64,000 nt of DNA from Solirubrobacter sp963848475 (GTDB taxonomy: Bacteria; Actinomycetota; Thermoleophilia; Solirubrobacterales; Solirubrobacteraceae): the NCBI GenBank assembly GCA_963848475.1, contig CAWKDW010000007.1, positions 62,001 to 126,000 of the forward strand. Direction: 5' to 3'. Positions 46,002 through 55,103 of the stretch are shown piece by piece (the stretch's first letter is position 1; each line of letters begins with the position of its first letter). A program made the position numbers and the translations under genes. The notes beneath the pieces are model-generated. The model did not search any database and had not been told where the DNA came from. It saw nothing but the letters and a program-made list of their open reading frames with translations.

Positions 46002-48728
46002 GTGCTGCTCGGGCGGGCCGACGAGGTCGAGCGGATCAAGGGGATGCTCCGTGGCGCCGCCCGCGAGCGCATCAGCGCTGCGCTGATCATTCACGGTGAG
46101 GCGGGAGTGGGGAAGACCACCTTGCTCGAGCACGTCGTGCGCGAGGCATCCCAGGGGTTCACGGTGCTGCGCTCGCACCCGATCGAGGCCGAGGCCGAAC
46201 TACCGTTCACCGGACTGTTCGACCTCCTCGGGCCGATCCAGGGGCTGCTTGACCAGCTCGCCGAACCGCAGCGGGCCGCGCTGTCGAGCGGGCTGGCACT
46301 CGGACCGGCGGTACCCGGCGATCGTTTCGCCGTCGGCGCCGCGACGCTCAGCCTGCTCGCGGCCGCCGCGGAGGACCACGCACCGGTCCTGGCGGTCGTC
46401 GACGACGCCCACTGGCTCGACACCCCGTCACGCGACGCACTGCTGTTCGCCGGCCGGCGGCTCGCGAGCGAGGGCGTCGTCCTGCTGCTGGCGATGCGCG
46501 ACCGCGAGTGGCTGCACGAGACCGCGATCGAGCCGCTCGAACTGCGAGGGCTGGAAGCCGAGGATGCCGCGGCGCTGGTCGACGGCACCGGAGCCGTCGT
46601 CGATCCGGGCGTCCGGCGCCGGCTCGTTGCCGAGGCGCATGGCAACCCGCTGGCGTTGCTCGCCGCGATCGAGCGCCTCAGCGACGAGCAGTTGCGCGGG
46701 ACGCGCCCGATCGTCGGCCCCGTGGCCGTCGGTCCGGCGCTGCGCGAGGCGTTCGCGGAGCACCTCGGGGCGCTCCCGCCAGACACGCAGAGCGCGCTCT
46801 TGATCGCCGCCGCGAGCGGAACGGGGCTGATGGACGAGATCGTCGGCGCACTCGACGTGAGCGGGCTCGATCGCGCGGCGCTGGAGCCGGCCGAGGGGGC
46901 GGGGCTGATCGCCGTCGGCGCACGCCTCGAGTTCCGCCACCCGCTGATCCGCTCGGCGGCGTACCACCGTCACAACGGGTTCGAGCGCCGCGCCGCGCAC
47001 CGCGCGCTGGCGACCGCGCTCGGCGTTGGCGTTCGCTCCGCCTGGCATCTCGCCGCGGCCAGCGACGGTCCCGACGAGCGCGTCGCGGCCGAGCTCGAGG
47101 CGGCCGGCGACACGGCGTTCTCGCGCAGTGCGTACGCCGCGGCCGCGAGCGCCTACGAGGCGGCGGCCGGACTGAGCTCCGACGCCTCGCCGCGGCTGCG
47201 GCGCACGATCGAGGCCGGCCGTGCGCTCTGGCTTTCGGGCCAGTCGTCGCGAGCGGCCGCGCTCTTGGAGAGCGTGCTCGAGCTCGCTACGGAACCGACG
47301 GTCCGCGCGGATCTGCAGCACCTGCTCGGCGCCGCGACGCTGTTCACGCGCCCGGTCGCGGAGAACTATCTCGTGCTGGTCAGCGAGGCGGAGCGGGTCG
47401 AGCCCTACGACGGCGCCCGCGCCGCCGCGCTGTTCGCCACCGCGGGCATCGTCTGTGTCACCTTCGGCGAACTCGAGAAGTCCGCCGGCGTGCGCCCGGC
47501 GGGTGGCCGAAACCTGCGCCGATCCCGAGAGCGACTTCGCGACGATCATCGCGCCCGACCGTCCTCGCCGTGGCAATGGCTAGCTTCGACGAGGTGGAGT
47601 TGCGTACGCGGCCAGTTCGCGTCACTGGTCGATCGCGTGATGGGGATCGAGCCGCTGAGCGAGCACTTCATCGTCGGCTCGATCCTGGCATTCATTCTTG
47701 TGTGGACGGAGGAGTGGACACTTGCCGAGCGACTGACAGAGCACCTTGTGGCCGCCGCCCGAGGCGCCGGAGCACCGTCCATGCTGTCGCTACCGTTGGC
47801 CGTTCTCGGGGATCTCGAGCTTCGCCGCGGCCGGCTCGCGGCGGCTTACGGTGCCGCGACCGAATCGGTGCAACTGGCCGAGGAGACGGGGCAGACCGTC
47901 GCGTCCGCGCACGCGCTGTTGACGCTCGCTCGCGTGGAGGCGCTGCTGGGCTACGAGACCGACTGCCGTGAGCACGTGGCGATCGCGGTCGAGCTCTCGC
48001 GCCGCACTGGCGCCCGCGCGATCGAGAGTTTCGGCGCCGGGCCGTTGGGGCTGCTGGAGCTCTCCAACGATCGCCCCGAAGGCGTGGTCGCGGCGCTGAT
48101 CGACGCGGCACCGCTCGTCCAGGGCGTCCACGCCACGTTCGTCCAGTGGGCGGGGGATCTCGGCGAGGCGTCCGCCCGTCTCGGCGACACCGAGGAGACC
48201 AAGCGCGCGATCGCGCGGCTGGAGGCCCTGGCCGATACGACCGGCCTGCGCTGGCCACGCGCCGCCGCTATGCGCTGCCGCGGGCTCCTCGCCCGGGACG
48301 ATTTCGAGCCGGCGTTCGCCGCGTCGATCGACTTGTGCGGAGCCGAGATGGCCTTCGAGCGCGCCCGCACGCAGCTCGCCCTCGGCCGCCGCCGCGCGCA
48401 GGCCGAGCGTGTGGCGGACGCGCGGATCGCCCTGAACTCCGCGCTGGACTACTTCGAGCCGGCGGGTGCCGAGTCGTGGGCGCAGCAGGCGCGCGCCGAG
48501 CTTGAGGCAACCGGTGAGACGCCGATCCGCCGGGACCGCTCGCTGCGCGAGCTGACGCCCCAGGAGCTCCAGGTGTCCCTGTTCGTCGCGAAGGGTGCGA
48601 CCGACCATGAGGCGGCCGCGTCGCTGTTCCTCAGCGAGCGCACCGTCGAGTTCCACCTCGCCAACGCGTCGCAGAAGCTGGGCCTGCGCTCGCGCGCGGA
48701 GCTCGTCGAGCGGGTGAAGCGGGTCTAG
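46002..48728 (+). CDS. Large LuxR-family (LAL) ATPase regulator 2 (segment out of frame)
   Basis: About 908 residues. MLLGRADEVERI, Walker A IIHGEAGVGKTTLL, Walker B LAVVDDAHWLD, helical repeats, and the C-terminal HTH LTPQELQVSLFVAKGATDHEAAASLFLSERTVEFHLANASQKLGL. Residues about 500-536 (47502-47610) read as nonsense because three single-base insertions near 47502, 47557 and 47609 shift the frame and then cancel. The correct text is RVAETCADPESDFATIIAP then TVLAVAMASFDEVELRT. GTG start at 46002, GATAGT upstream, no Shine-Dalgarno. Paralogous to regulator 1. Confidence 0.88.
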   Translation: MLLGRADEVERIKGMLRGAARERISAALIIHGEAGVGKTTLLEHVVREASQGFTVLRSHPIEAEAELPFTGLFDLLGPIQGLLDQLAEPQRAALSSGLALGPAVPGDRFAVGAATLSLLAAAAEDHAPVLAVVDDAHWLDTPSRDALLFAGRRLASEGVVLLLAMRDREWLHETAIEPLELRGLEAEDAAALVDGTGAVVDPGVRRRLVAEAHGNPLALLAAIERLSDEQLRGTRPIVGPVAVGPALREAFAEHLGALPPDTQSALLIAAASGTGLMDEIVGALDVSGLDRAALEPAEGAGLIAVGARLEFRHPLIRSAAYHRHNGFERRAAHRALATALGVGVRSAWHLAAASDGPDERVAAELEAAGDTAFSRSAYAAAASAYEAAAGLSSDASPRLRRTIEAGRALWLSGQSSRAAALLESVLELATEPTVRADLQHLLGAATLFTRPVAENYLVLVSEAERVEPYDGARAAALFATAGIVCVTFGELEKSAGVRPAGGRNLRRSRERLRDDHRARPSSPWQWLASTRWSCVRGQFASLVDRVMGIEPLSEHFIVGSILAFILVWTEEWTLAERLTEHLVAAARGAGAPSMLSLPLAVLGDLELRRGRLAAAYGAATESVQLAEETGQTVASAHALLTLARVEALLGYETDCREHVAIAVELSRRTGARAIESFGAGPLGLLELSNDRPEGVVAALIDAAPLVQGVHATFVQWAGDLGEASARLGDTEETKRAIARLEALADTTGLRWPRAAAMRCRGLLARDDFEPAFAASIDLCGAEMAFERARTQLALGRRRAQAERVADARIALNSALDYFEPAGAESWAQQARAELEATGETPIRRDRSLRELTPQELQVSLFVAKGATDHEAAASLFLSERTVEFHLANASQKLGLRSRAELVERVKRV

Positions 48729-48737
48729 CCCGTCACG

Positions 48738-48757
48738 CGCCGCCCCGCCCCGCGGCG
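48738..48757 (+). terminator. Hairpin after LAL regulator 2
   Basis: CGCCGC / GCGGCG, 6-bp stem with an 8-nt C-rich loop, 10 nt after the stop codon. The rest of the 177-nt gap to the next gene shows only a promoter-like TAGGAAC and an AAGAGAG near the start codon. Confidence 0.4.
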
Positions 48758-48905
48758 GCCGGTCCGAGCAGCACTGCCGCCGTCGCGAGAAGCTGGTCGC
48801 ACGTGGGATTTCGTCGTGTCATCCGGCCGGGGGGGCGATCCTCGGTCGGCGTTCGTGTCGGTGGGTTGGTAGGAACTTGTCGCTTCCGCGCGAAGAGAGC
48901 GCCCA

Positions 48906-49916
48906 ATGGGCTTCCTACGCAGCACGCGGCTCACGGATCGGCTGACCGGTGAAGCCCGCACGCCGGAGGAGATTCGCGAGGCCGTATACCTCTTCGGCGG
49001 CGATGTCGGTGCCAAGCAGAGCCGCTTCTGGCTGCTCCTGGTGCTCGCGGCCGGGATCGCCACCGCGGGGATCATCAGCGACTCGACGGCGACCGTCATC
49101 GGAGCGATGATCGTGGCGCCCCTGGCGGTTCCGATCCAGGGCGTGGCGGTCGGCATCGCGTATGGCGAGCTCCGTGCGCTGCTTCTGTGTCTGGCGATGG
49201 TGGTCAGCGCGGTGGCGGCGGTGATCGCGATCGGTGCGTTCCTGGCCGTGCTGTTGCCCGAACTGCATTCGATCCAGGACAATTCCCAGATCACGTCGCG
49301 CGTCTCGCCGACGATTGTGGACCTCGTGGCGGCGGCCACGACCGGTCTTGCGGGAGCGTTCGCGGTCGGGCGACGCGACATCGGGGACATCCTGCCGGGC
49401 GTGGCGATCGCGATCTCGCTGGTGCCGCCGCTCTCGGTCGTCGGCGTCACGGCCGTGGCCGGCGACTGGAGCGGGGCGCTGGGTGCTCTGCTGCTGTTCC
49501 TGACCAACATGGTCGCGATCATCGTCGTGTGCACCGTGCTCTTCGGCGTCCTGCGCGCGAGGGCCGGCCGTGGCGTCGACGCGTCGTTCCGGCGCCGGCC
49601 CGTCTACGCGGTCATCGGGGTCGCGAGCGTCGTGATCGTCAGCGCGCTCGCGGTCCTGACCTACCGGACCGTGCAACTCGCCAACCAGCAGGCCGCGGCG
49701 TCACGCGTGGGCGAGACGTGGGCGCACGGATACGGCGAACGGCTCATCGAAACCCGCTTCGACGGCTACGACCTGGTGTTCGTGGTCGAGGGCGACAGCG
49801 ACGGCGCGCAGGACAGCAAGCTCCCGGCACTCCTGCGTGGCGCGCTGCCACGCGGAACGCCGATCGTCGTCAACCGCGTGCCGGGTGCCCGGCACGATGT
49901 CGGCGACGTGAGCTGA
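48906..49916 (+). CDS. DUF389 integral membrane protein
   Basis: 336 residues. Six hydrophobic segments from residue 40 on. Family signature: LAAGIATAGIISDSTATVIGAMIVAPLAVPI, GRRDIGDILPGVAIAISLVPPLSVVG and FLTNMVAIIV. DUF389 proteins are widespread, have unknown function and often carry a C-terminal soluble domain, here about residues 250-336 (YDLVFVVEGDSD). First of three consecutive membrane-protein genes on this strand, but with a 68-nt gap to the next. Confidence 0.88.
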   Translation: MGFLRSTRLTDRLTGEARTPEEIREAVYLFGGDVGAKQSRFWLLLVLAAGIATAGIISDSTATVIGAMIVAPLAVPIQGVAVGIAYGELRALLLCLAMVVSAVAAVIAIGAFLAVLLPELHSIQDNSQITSRVSPTIVDLVAAATTGLAGAFAVGRRDIGDILPGVAIAISLVPPLSVVGVTAVAGDWSGALGALLLFLTNMVAIIVVCTVLFGVLRARAGRGVDASFRRRPVYAVIGVASVVIVSALAVLTYRTVQLANQQAAASRVGETWAHGYGERLIETRFDGYDLVFVVEGDSDGAQDSKLPALLRGALPRGTPIVVNRVPGARHDVGDVS

Positions 49917-49984
49917 CAACGCAGGTTCGGCCGCGCGGCGGTTTGTCGTGAGCGTGGCCGCGCCGATAGGGTCACTCGGCCGGC

Positions 49985-50809
49985 ATGAGCCTCTTCTGGA
50001 CCCTCCTCATCGTCGTCGTCGCGAACGTCGTCACGATCAGCGCCATCCTGCTGGTCCGGCGCCGGGCGCCCGAGGGCAGCTACTTCATCGACGGCGATCG
50101 CGCGTCCGGCGTCTTCGGCGTACTCGCGGGCGGTTTCGCGATCTTCGCCGGCTTCATCATCTTCCTCGCCTTCACGACGTACGACCAGTCACGCAGCGGC
50201 GCCGAGGCGGAGGCACTCACCGTGGTGCAGCAGTACGAGTCGGCCGAGTTCTTCCCCGAGACGGTTCGTGCCCGGCTCGGGGGCGAGATCATCTGTTACG
50301 GGCGTTCCGTGGTGCACCAGGAATGGCCACTGATGGAGCAGGGGAAGGGCGGTGACGCGGTCAACCCGTGGTCGCTGGCCCTGTTCCGGACCTTGAAGCT
50401 CGCCGATCCGACGACGGCCAGCGAGCAGGCCGCGTACTCCAAGTGGCTCGACCAGACGTCCGACCGCGAGGAGGCCCGGCGCGACCGGCTTCACGGCGCC
50501 GAGGGCGTGGTGCCGTCGTCGGTCTGGCTCGTGCTCATCCTGATCGCGCTGGTCGTGTTCGCCTACATGCTGTTCTTCGCCGACAGCGGCGAGGGCGCGG
50601 TCTCGCAGGCGATGCTGATGGGCTCGGCCACGACGGTGATCGTGCTCACGCTGGCGGCGATCCATGCTCTGGGGCATCCGTACAACGATGGCCTCGGGCA
50701 CATAAAACCCGTGGCGATGGAACGATCGCTGCGGATTCTCGACACCGCACGCGCGGAGCTCAAGCTGACGGCGCCGGTGCCGTGCAACGCCCAGGGCGTC
50801 GCGAGCTAG
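49985..50809 (+). CDS. DUF4239 (bestrophin-like) membrane protein
   Basis: 274 residues. N-terminal anchor FWTLLIVVVANVVTISAILLV, a second helix FGVLAGGFAIFAGFIIFLAF and a C-terminal pair (VWLVLILIALVVFAYMLFF; AMLMGSATTVIVLTLAAIHALG), with a soluble loop of about 110 residues between the pairs. This 2+2 layout and the HPY motif near the end fit DUF4239, a family related to bestrophin-like channels. TAGGGT lies 12 nt before the ATG. Its stop shares one base with the next start (TAGTG). Confidence 0.75.
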   Translation: MSLFWTLLIVVVANVVTISAILLVRRRAPEGSYFIDGDRASGVFGVLAGGFAIFAGFIIFLAFTTYDQSRSGAEAEALTVVQQYESAEFFPETVRARLGGEIICYGRSVVHQEWPLMEQGKGGDAVNPWSLALFRTLKLADPTTASEQAAYSKWLDQTSDREEARRDRLHGAEGVVPSSVWLVLILIALVVFAYMLFFADSGEGAVSQAMLMGSATTVIVLTLAAIHALGHPYNDGLGHIKPVAMERSLRILDTARAELKLTAPVPCNAQGVAS

Positions 50810-51450
50810 TGGGGGAGGCGACGGAGAGCGGCTGGTCGCGGCACTTCGAACTGGAGGCGACGATCCTGCTCGCGCTGGCGGCGGTGGCGACCGCGTGGGC
50901 GGCCTATCAGGCAGCGAGCTGGCGTGGCGAGCAGGCCAAGGCGGCGAGCGGATCGATCGCCGCTCGCGTGGAGTCGACGCGCGCCGAGAACCTGGCGAAC
51001 CGGCAGGGACAGATCGACGTGGCGCTGTTCACGCAGTGGGTGGACGCGTACGCGCGCGACGAGACCGAACTCGCGGACTTCTATCGACGGCGCTTTCGCG
51101 AGGAGTTCGCCCCGGCGTTCGATGCATGGGTCGCGACCAAGCCGCGGACCAATCGGAGCGCGCCGCTGTCGCCGTTCGTCATGCCCCAGTACAAGCTCGC
51201 CGCGATCGCGACCTCTGACCGCCTCGAGGCCAAGGCCGCCGCGTTCTCCTTACGCGCGGCCGGGTACATCCAGCGCGCCGACAACTACTCGCTCGCGGGC
51301 GTGCTGTTCGCGGTCTCGCTGTTCTTCGCGGGCATCAGCACTCGGCTGCACGGGCCGAAGGCGCGCGCGGTCGTGCTCGGGCTCGGCTACCTGCTCTTCA
51401 TCGGCAGTGTGATCTGGATCGCGACGTTGCCGGCGACCTTCTCCGTCTAA
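50809..51450 (+). CDS. Membrane protein of unknown function, coupled to DUF4239
   Basis: 213 residues. One N-terminal helix (ILLALAAVATAWAAYQAASW), a soluble domain of about 110 residues rich in helix (SIAARVESTRAENLANRQGQIDV; DETELADFYRRRFREEF), and two C-terminal helices (LAGVLFAVSLFFAGIS; AVVLGLGYLLFIGSVIWIATLP). The GTG overlaps the DUF4239 stop. I do not recognise the family. Coupling suggests a complex with the DUF4239 protein. The topology resembles membrane-tethered scaffolds more than transporters. Confidence 0.7.
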   Translation: MGEATESGWSRHFELEATILLALAAVATAWAAYQAASWRGEQAKAASGSIAARVESTRAENLANRQGQIDVALFTQWVDAYARDETELADFYRRRFREEFAPAFDAWVATKPRTNRSAPLSPFVMPQYKLAAIATSDRLEAKAAAFSLRAAGYIQRADNYSLAGVLFAVSLFFAGISTRLHGPKARAVVLGLGYLLFIGSVIWIATLPATFSV

Positions 51451-51548
51451 GTCGCTCGCCGCGACGTTCGTGATCGGCTCCTACTCCCTCGCCGAGCACC
51501 TCAAGGTCCGGCGGCCACAGCGCCGCGGCGAGCGCGAAGTGGGCACCG

Positions 51549-51575
51549 GCCGGGGGTGAGCGCATCACCCCCGGC
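51549..51575. terminator. Bidirectional hairpin between convergent genes
   Basis: GCCGGGGGTGA / TCACCCCCGGC, a perfect 11-bp stem with a 5-nt loop, located between the plus-strand membrane gene and the minus-strand tatA. The remainder of 51451-51583 shows no gene. Confidence 0.7.
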
Positions 51576-51583
51576 TCAGGACA

Positions 51584-51793
51584 TCAGGCGACCGGGTCGC
51601 GGTGCTGCGGCGCGGCGGCCGGCTCGAGCCCGAGCTCGTCCTTTGCGTCGTCGTCACGGCCGGAGAGCGCGCCCTTGAACTCGCGCAGGCCTCGGCCGAG
51701 AGACTTGCCGGCGTCCGGCAGGCGCTTGGGACCGAGCACGATCAGTGCGATCACCAGCACGATGACCAGTTCCATGGGTCCGATGTTGGGCAT
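51584..51793 (-). CDS. tatA: Sec-independent translocase subunit TatA
   Basis: 69 residues: NIGPMELVIVLVIALIVLGPKRLPDAGKSLGRGLREFKGAL, i.e. short N-terminal helix, hinge and amphipathic helix of TatA/E, then an acidic tail. TatA forms the pore-like assemblies of twin-arginine export. GGAGAAGG upstream is a clear ribosome site. tatC is not in the window. The small ferritin-like reading frame directly precedes it on the same strand. Confidence 0.92.
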   Translation of the reverse strand: MPNIGPMELVIVLVIALIVLGPKRLPDAGKSLGRGLREFKGALSGRDDDAKDELGLEPAAAPQHRDPVA

Positions 51794-51805
51794 GGGCCTT
51801 CTCCT

Positions 51806-51964
51806 CTACTTGATGAAGCCGGTGATGCTGACGGCGGCGAGAACCTGATGCCGGGTCAGCGCCAGGTTGAACGGTACTGGAGCGGGATTCAGATGCGCCA
51901 GATTTCGGAACCGGGCGGCGTGGCGTGCCTCGACCGGACGGACCTCGGCGACATCGGTCAACAT
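51806..51964 (-). CDS. Ferritin-like domain C-terminal fragment (52 residues)
   Basis: A short reading frame, MLTDVAEVRPVEARHAARF...NPAPVPFNLALTRHQVLAAVSITGFIK, matching the last part of Ferritin_2-type proteins (VEARHAA helix, then P-x-x-F...LT..xVLAAV). It has its own AAAGGGA before the ATG and ends 12 nt upstream of tatA. The upstream sequence to 52153 shows no ferritin helices, so this is a truncated remnant, or possibly a small gene kept for coupling tatA translation. Confidence 0.5.
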   Translation of the reverse strand: MLTDVAEVRPVEARHAARFRNLAHLNPAPVPFNLALTRHQVLAAVSITGFIK

Positions 51965-52153
51965 GCGTTTCCCTTTCCCCAGAGCACCAGAGTGTGTGTT
52001 TCAGGCGGTGCTGCGCGCTTGTTGCGGCGGCCGGATCACTCCCTGTCAGCGACCGGACGGCCGCCTGTCGAGCCTGGTTGGATGAGCTGCGGCGGGTACG
52101 CGCGCGAACCTGCCGCGATTGCGCGGCGCGCGCACATGCGGCACGATTACGTC

Positions 52154-52898
52154 ATGCGCGCCGTGATCGGGGTCCGGATGGCGGCGCTCGCCTGCGTCGT
52201 GCTGGTCGGCGGCCTTCCCGTCGGCGCCGAGGCCGCGGTCGCGCCGAAATGCCAGGCGGCGGCCGGCGTCAAGGCTCCCAATGGGTCGCAGGCGTGGCAG
52301 GCGCAGTTGCTCCAGCGCACGCCGGTGCGTGCGCGCCTCGCGAGCGAAGCGCGGGACCGCGGTCGAGCCGGGGGATGCGCCGGCGCTGCTGGTGCTCGAC
52401 CGGCCGCGGGTGGCCGAGGGCCGCTGCTGGGTGAAGGTGCGCCTGCCCTCGCGACCCAACGACGCGACCGGCTGGCTGGACACGGACAAGATCCAGCTGC
52501 GGCCTACGACGTGGCGCATCGTCGTGCGCCGCTCCGCCCGCCGCGTCGACGTGCTGCGCAGCGGCAAGCTCGTGCGCCGGTTCCCCGTCGTCGTCGGCGC
52601 GCCGTCGACGCCGACCCCCGCCGGGCTGTTCTCGATCACGCAGACCTGGCGCGGCAACCCGGCGGACTTCCTGGGGAGCTGGGTGCTGTCGCTCAGCGCC
52701 CACAGCGACGTGCTGATGCGCTACGACGGTGGCGACGGCCGCGCCGCACTGCACGGCCGCGGCGGCGCTTCGCTGCTCGCCCCGCTCGGAACCGCGGCCA
52801 GTCACGGCTGCGTCCGTCTCAGCAACGAGACGATCGGCTGGCTGGTGCGGACGATCGGCCGGACGCGCCTGCCGGGCACGCCGGTCCGCATTCGATAG
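52154..52898 (+). CDS. L,D-transpeptidase 1 (YkuD, frameshifted)
   Basis: About 247 residues. Signal peptide MRAVIGVRMAALACVVLVGG, an SH3-like region ending RLPSRPNDATGWLDTDKI, then the YkuD domain: WRIVVRRSARRVDVLR, PTPAGLFSITQTW, and the catalytic motif ASHGCVRLSNETI with Cys nucleophile. One extra base near 52346 separates the two parts. Forms 3-3 cross-links in peptidoglycan or anchors proteins to it. Adjacent to a second such enzyme. Confidence 0.87.
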
Positions 52899-52947
52899 CG
52901 GTGAGTGAGGCGCGATCACCCGCCGGTGCTGCACAATCTCTCGTGTC

Positions 52948-53595
52948 GTGACGGCCCTCGCCCCGGTTACCGGTCTGCTCGCCCTCCTCTGGTCCAGCGC
53001 GGCTCCTGCACCGCCGGCCGGCGTGGAGACGGTGCGCGTGGAGCCGAAGACCCGACCGGCGGTGTACGCCAGCCCCGGCGTCCGGCGCGTCGACCGGCTG
53101 GCCGATCAGACGCCGTACGGCTCCCGGACGCGCCTCTGGGTGCGCGCGCGTCGTGGCACGTGGCTGAAGGTCGCGGCCCTCAACGCGCCTGGCGGCGCCG
53201 GCTGGATCGCCGAGCGGCACACGCGCCCGGCGCCGCGCCTGTCGCGCCGGATCGAGATCGACCGCTCCTCGCGCCGGCTGACGGTGATCAACGGCGACCG
53301 GCGCTGGAGCACGCGGGTCATTCTCGGCGGTGCGGCAAGCCCGACGCCGCTGGGCAGCTTTCAGGTCACCGACCGGCTTCCGGGCGAGCGCTTCCACGGC
53401 ACCTACGGGAAGTGGATCTTCGCGCTCTCGGCCTACGGCACCCCGGCGCGGACGTCGCGGCTGGCCGTACACGGCTACCCGCCGGCCGCGCGTTCACGGC
53501 GGTGGAGCGCCGGCTGCGTCCGGGTCCCAGGCGCAGCGCTGCGGCGCCTCGCGCGCGAGGTGCCGCCCGGCACGCCGGTCCGGATCCGCGCCTGA
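52948..53595 (+). CDS. L,D-transpeptidase 2 (YkuD)
   Basis: 215 residues, intact. Weak signal segment (ALAPVTGLLALLWSSAAPAPP), then a short SH3-like domain and YkuD core: IEIDRSSRRLTVINGD, SPTPLGSFQVTDR, LAVHGYPP, and the active site RWSAGCVRVPGAAL, where Ala replaces the usual His of SHGCxR. The Cys and Arg are kept. GTG start with CACAAT 10 nt upstream. Ends 3 nt from the convergent HerA gene. Confidence 0.88.
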   Translation: MTALAPVTGLLALLWSSAAPAPPAGVETVRVEPKTRPAVYASPGVRRVDRLADQTPYGSRTRLWVRARRGTWLKVAALNAPGGAGWIAERHTRPAPRLSRRIEIDRSSRRLTVINGDRRWSTRVILGGAASPTPLGSFQVTDRLPGERFHGTYGKWIFALSAYGTPARTSRLAVHGYPPAARSRRWSAGCVRVPGAALRRLAREVPPGTPVRIRA

Positions 53596-53598
53596 ACG

Positions 53599-55095
53599 CT
53601 ACGTGCGCGGCTGGGCCCAGGTGGTGGGCACGTCGGCGCCGCCCTCGGCGGCGATCCGGTGGCCGACCTTGATCAGCGCTGGGTGTGAGGCCAGCTTGCC
53701 GGCCACGAGCGCCTCGCCCAGGCCGAAGGCCCCGGCCTGGGCGAGCAGACCGGGCGGCACGAAGGAGAAGACGTCGCCGGCATAGCCGAGGTCGGCGACG
53801 GAGTTCATCCGCATCAGCACGAGGTTGTCGCACTGGGAGATCACGTTCTCGTGGATCTTCTGCGGCCGCTGCGTGGAGGCGAGCAGGTAGAGCCCGAACT
53901 TGCGCCCCTCGGCGGCGATCCGCACGGCGTGCTCGGTGGCGCGCGCGGTCAGCCGGTCCTCCGGGCGCGCCGGGCAGACGTTGTGGGCCTCGTCGATGAC
54001 GATCAGGATCGGCTCGCGCCGGCTGCGCCGGCGCCACAACTGCTCGAGCACGCCGCTCGCGGCCAGCGCCCGTTCCTCCGGCGTCGCCAGCGAGCCGAGA
54101 TCGACGACCAGGCAGCGCACGGCTGGGTCGTCGAGCGCCTCGAGCGTGCTGCCCGCGTCGTCCCGTACCCAGATGCCCCAGCGGTCGACCCCGAGGTTGC
54201 GCATGCGCCGCGCCAGCGCCGCGGCGGCCGGCGTCTCGATGCGATGCAGGTCGTCCAGGGTCACCGGGGTCTCCCGCTCCAGCAGCGCGGCGAACTCGGC
54301 GTATTCGTCGCGATCGGCGACGGGATCCAGACGCAGCGCGGCAGCCTGGAGATCGCGGCTGAGCTCGGTGAGCCGGACGCGCAGCCGGCGGTCTCCCGTG
54401 GCCCCGGCGCGGTGCACGGTGAGCCCGGCGGTGGCGGCTCGGTAACGCGCCGCGAGTTCCGGCGCTACGTCGGAGCGGACTTCATCCAGGCTGACGAAGT
54501 CCGAATTCGGGTCGAGGATCACCACGCGCAGCTGGGTCTCCAGCAGCAGCCGCTCGAGCAGCACGCCGAGCGCGTAGGTCTTGCCCGACCCCGACTGGCC
54601 GCACAGGAACGTGTGGCGGTTGAACCCGCCGGAGTCCAGCCCGAACGTGACGCCGGGCGCGAGCTGAAGCTCGCCCGCGGGCAGGATCGCGCGCGCCGGC
54701 GCCGTCTCGTGCAGCCAGGCCCGCACCGCCGCGGGCTCCGCGGGCCGGATCACGGCGTCGTGGAACGGCACGGTCGGGCCGGAGAGGATGTGGCCTTCGC
54801 CGGCCGCCAGGCGCGAGCGGACGTGGCTGGACATGTTCGCCCCGCCGGTCCAGCTGACCTCGCCGGCATCGATGCTCGCGACCTCGAGCGAGAGCAGCTG
54901 CCCCAGCCAGCGTCCGGCCGGGGTCTGCAGCTCGACGTACCCGCCGGCCCGCAGCTCGAGCGGCTCGAGCGGCGCCTGGAACGTGAAGCGCCGGCCGTCG
55001 ATCGACGTCGCGAGCGCGAGCACGCTGGCCTCGATGTCGTGTCGCAGCGCGCGGAATTCCGCGAGCCGTCCCTGAAACGCTGGGTCGCTGGTCAC
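53599..55095 (-). CDS. HerA-like hexameric ATPase
   Basis: 498 residues, intact. N-terminal HAS-barrel-like beta region (residues 1-120), Walker A FLCGQSGSGKTYALGVLLER near residue 165, and Walker B PILIVIDEAHNVCPARPEDR; the C-terminal IAAEGRKFGLYLLASTQRPQKIHENVISQCDNLVLMR is the HerA/FtsK-type sensor region. HerA translocates DNA with the NurA nuclease or acts in defence pairs (e.g. with SIR2 or DUF4297), but no such partner is adjacent. GTG start. Confidence 0.9.
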   Translation of the reverse strand: MTSDPAFQGRLAEFRALRHDIEASVLALATSIDGRRFTFQAPLEPLELRAGGYVELQTPAGRWLGQLLSLEVASIDAGEVSWTGGANMSSHVRSRLAAGEGHILSGPTVPFHDAVIRPAEPAAVRAWLHETAPARAILPAGELQLAPGVTFGLDSGGFNRHTFLCGQSGSGKTYALGVLLERLLLETQLRVVILDPNSDFVSLDEVRSDVAPELAARYRAATAGLTVHRAGATGDRRLRVRLTELSRDLQAAALRLDPVADRDEYAEFAALLERETPVTLDDLHRIETPAAAALARRMRNLGVDRWGIWVRDDAGSTLEALDDPAVRCLVVDLGSLATPEERALAASGVLEQLWRRRSRREPILIVIDEAHNVCPARPEDRLTARATEHAVRIAAEGRKFGLYLLASTQRPQKIHENVISQCDNLVLMRMNSVADLGYAGDVFSFVPPGLLAQAGAFGLGEALVAGKLASHPALIKVGHRIAAEGGADVPTTWAQPRT

Positions 55096-55103
55096 GCTCG
55101 CAG

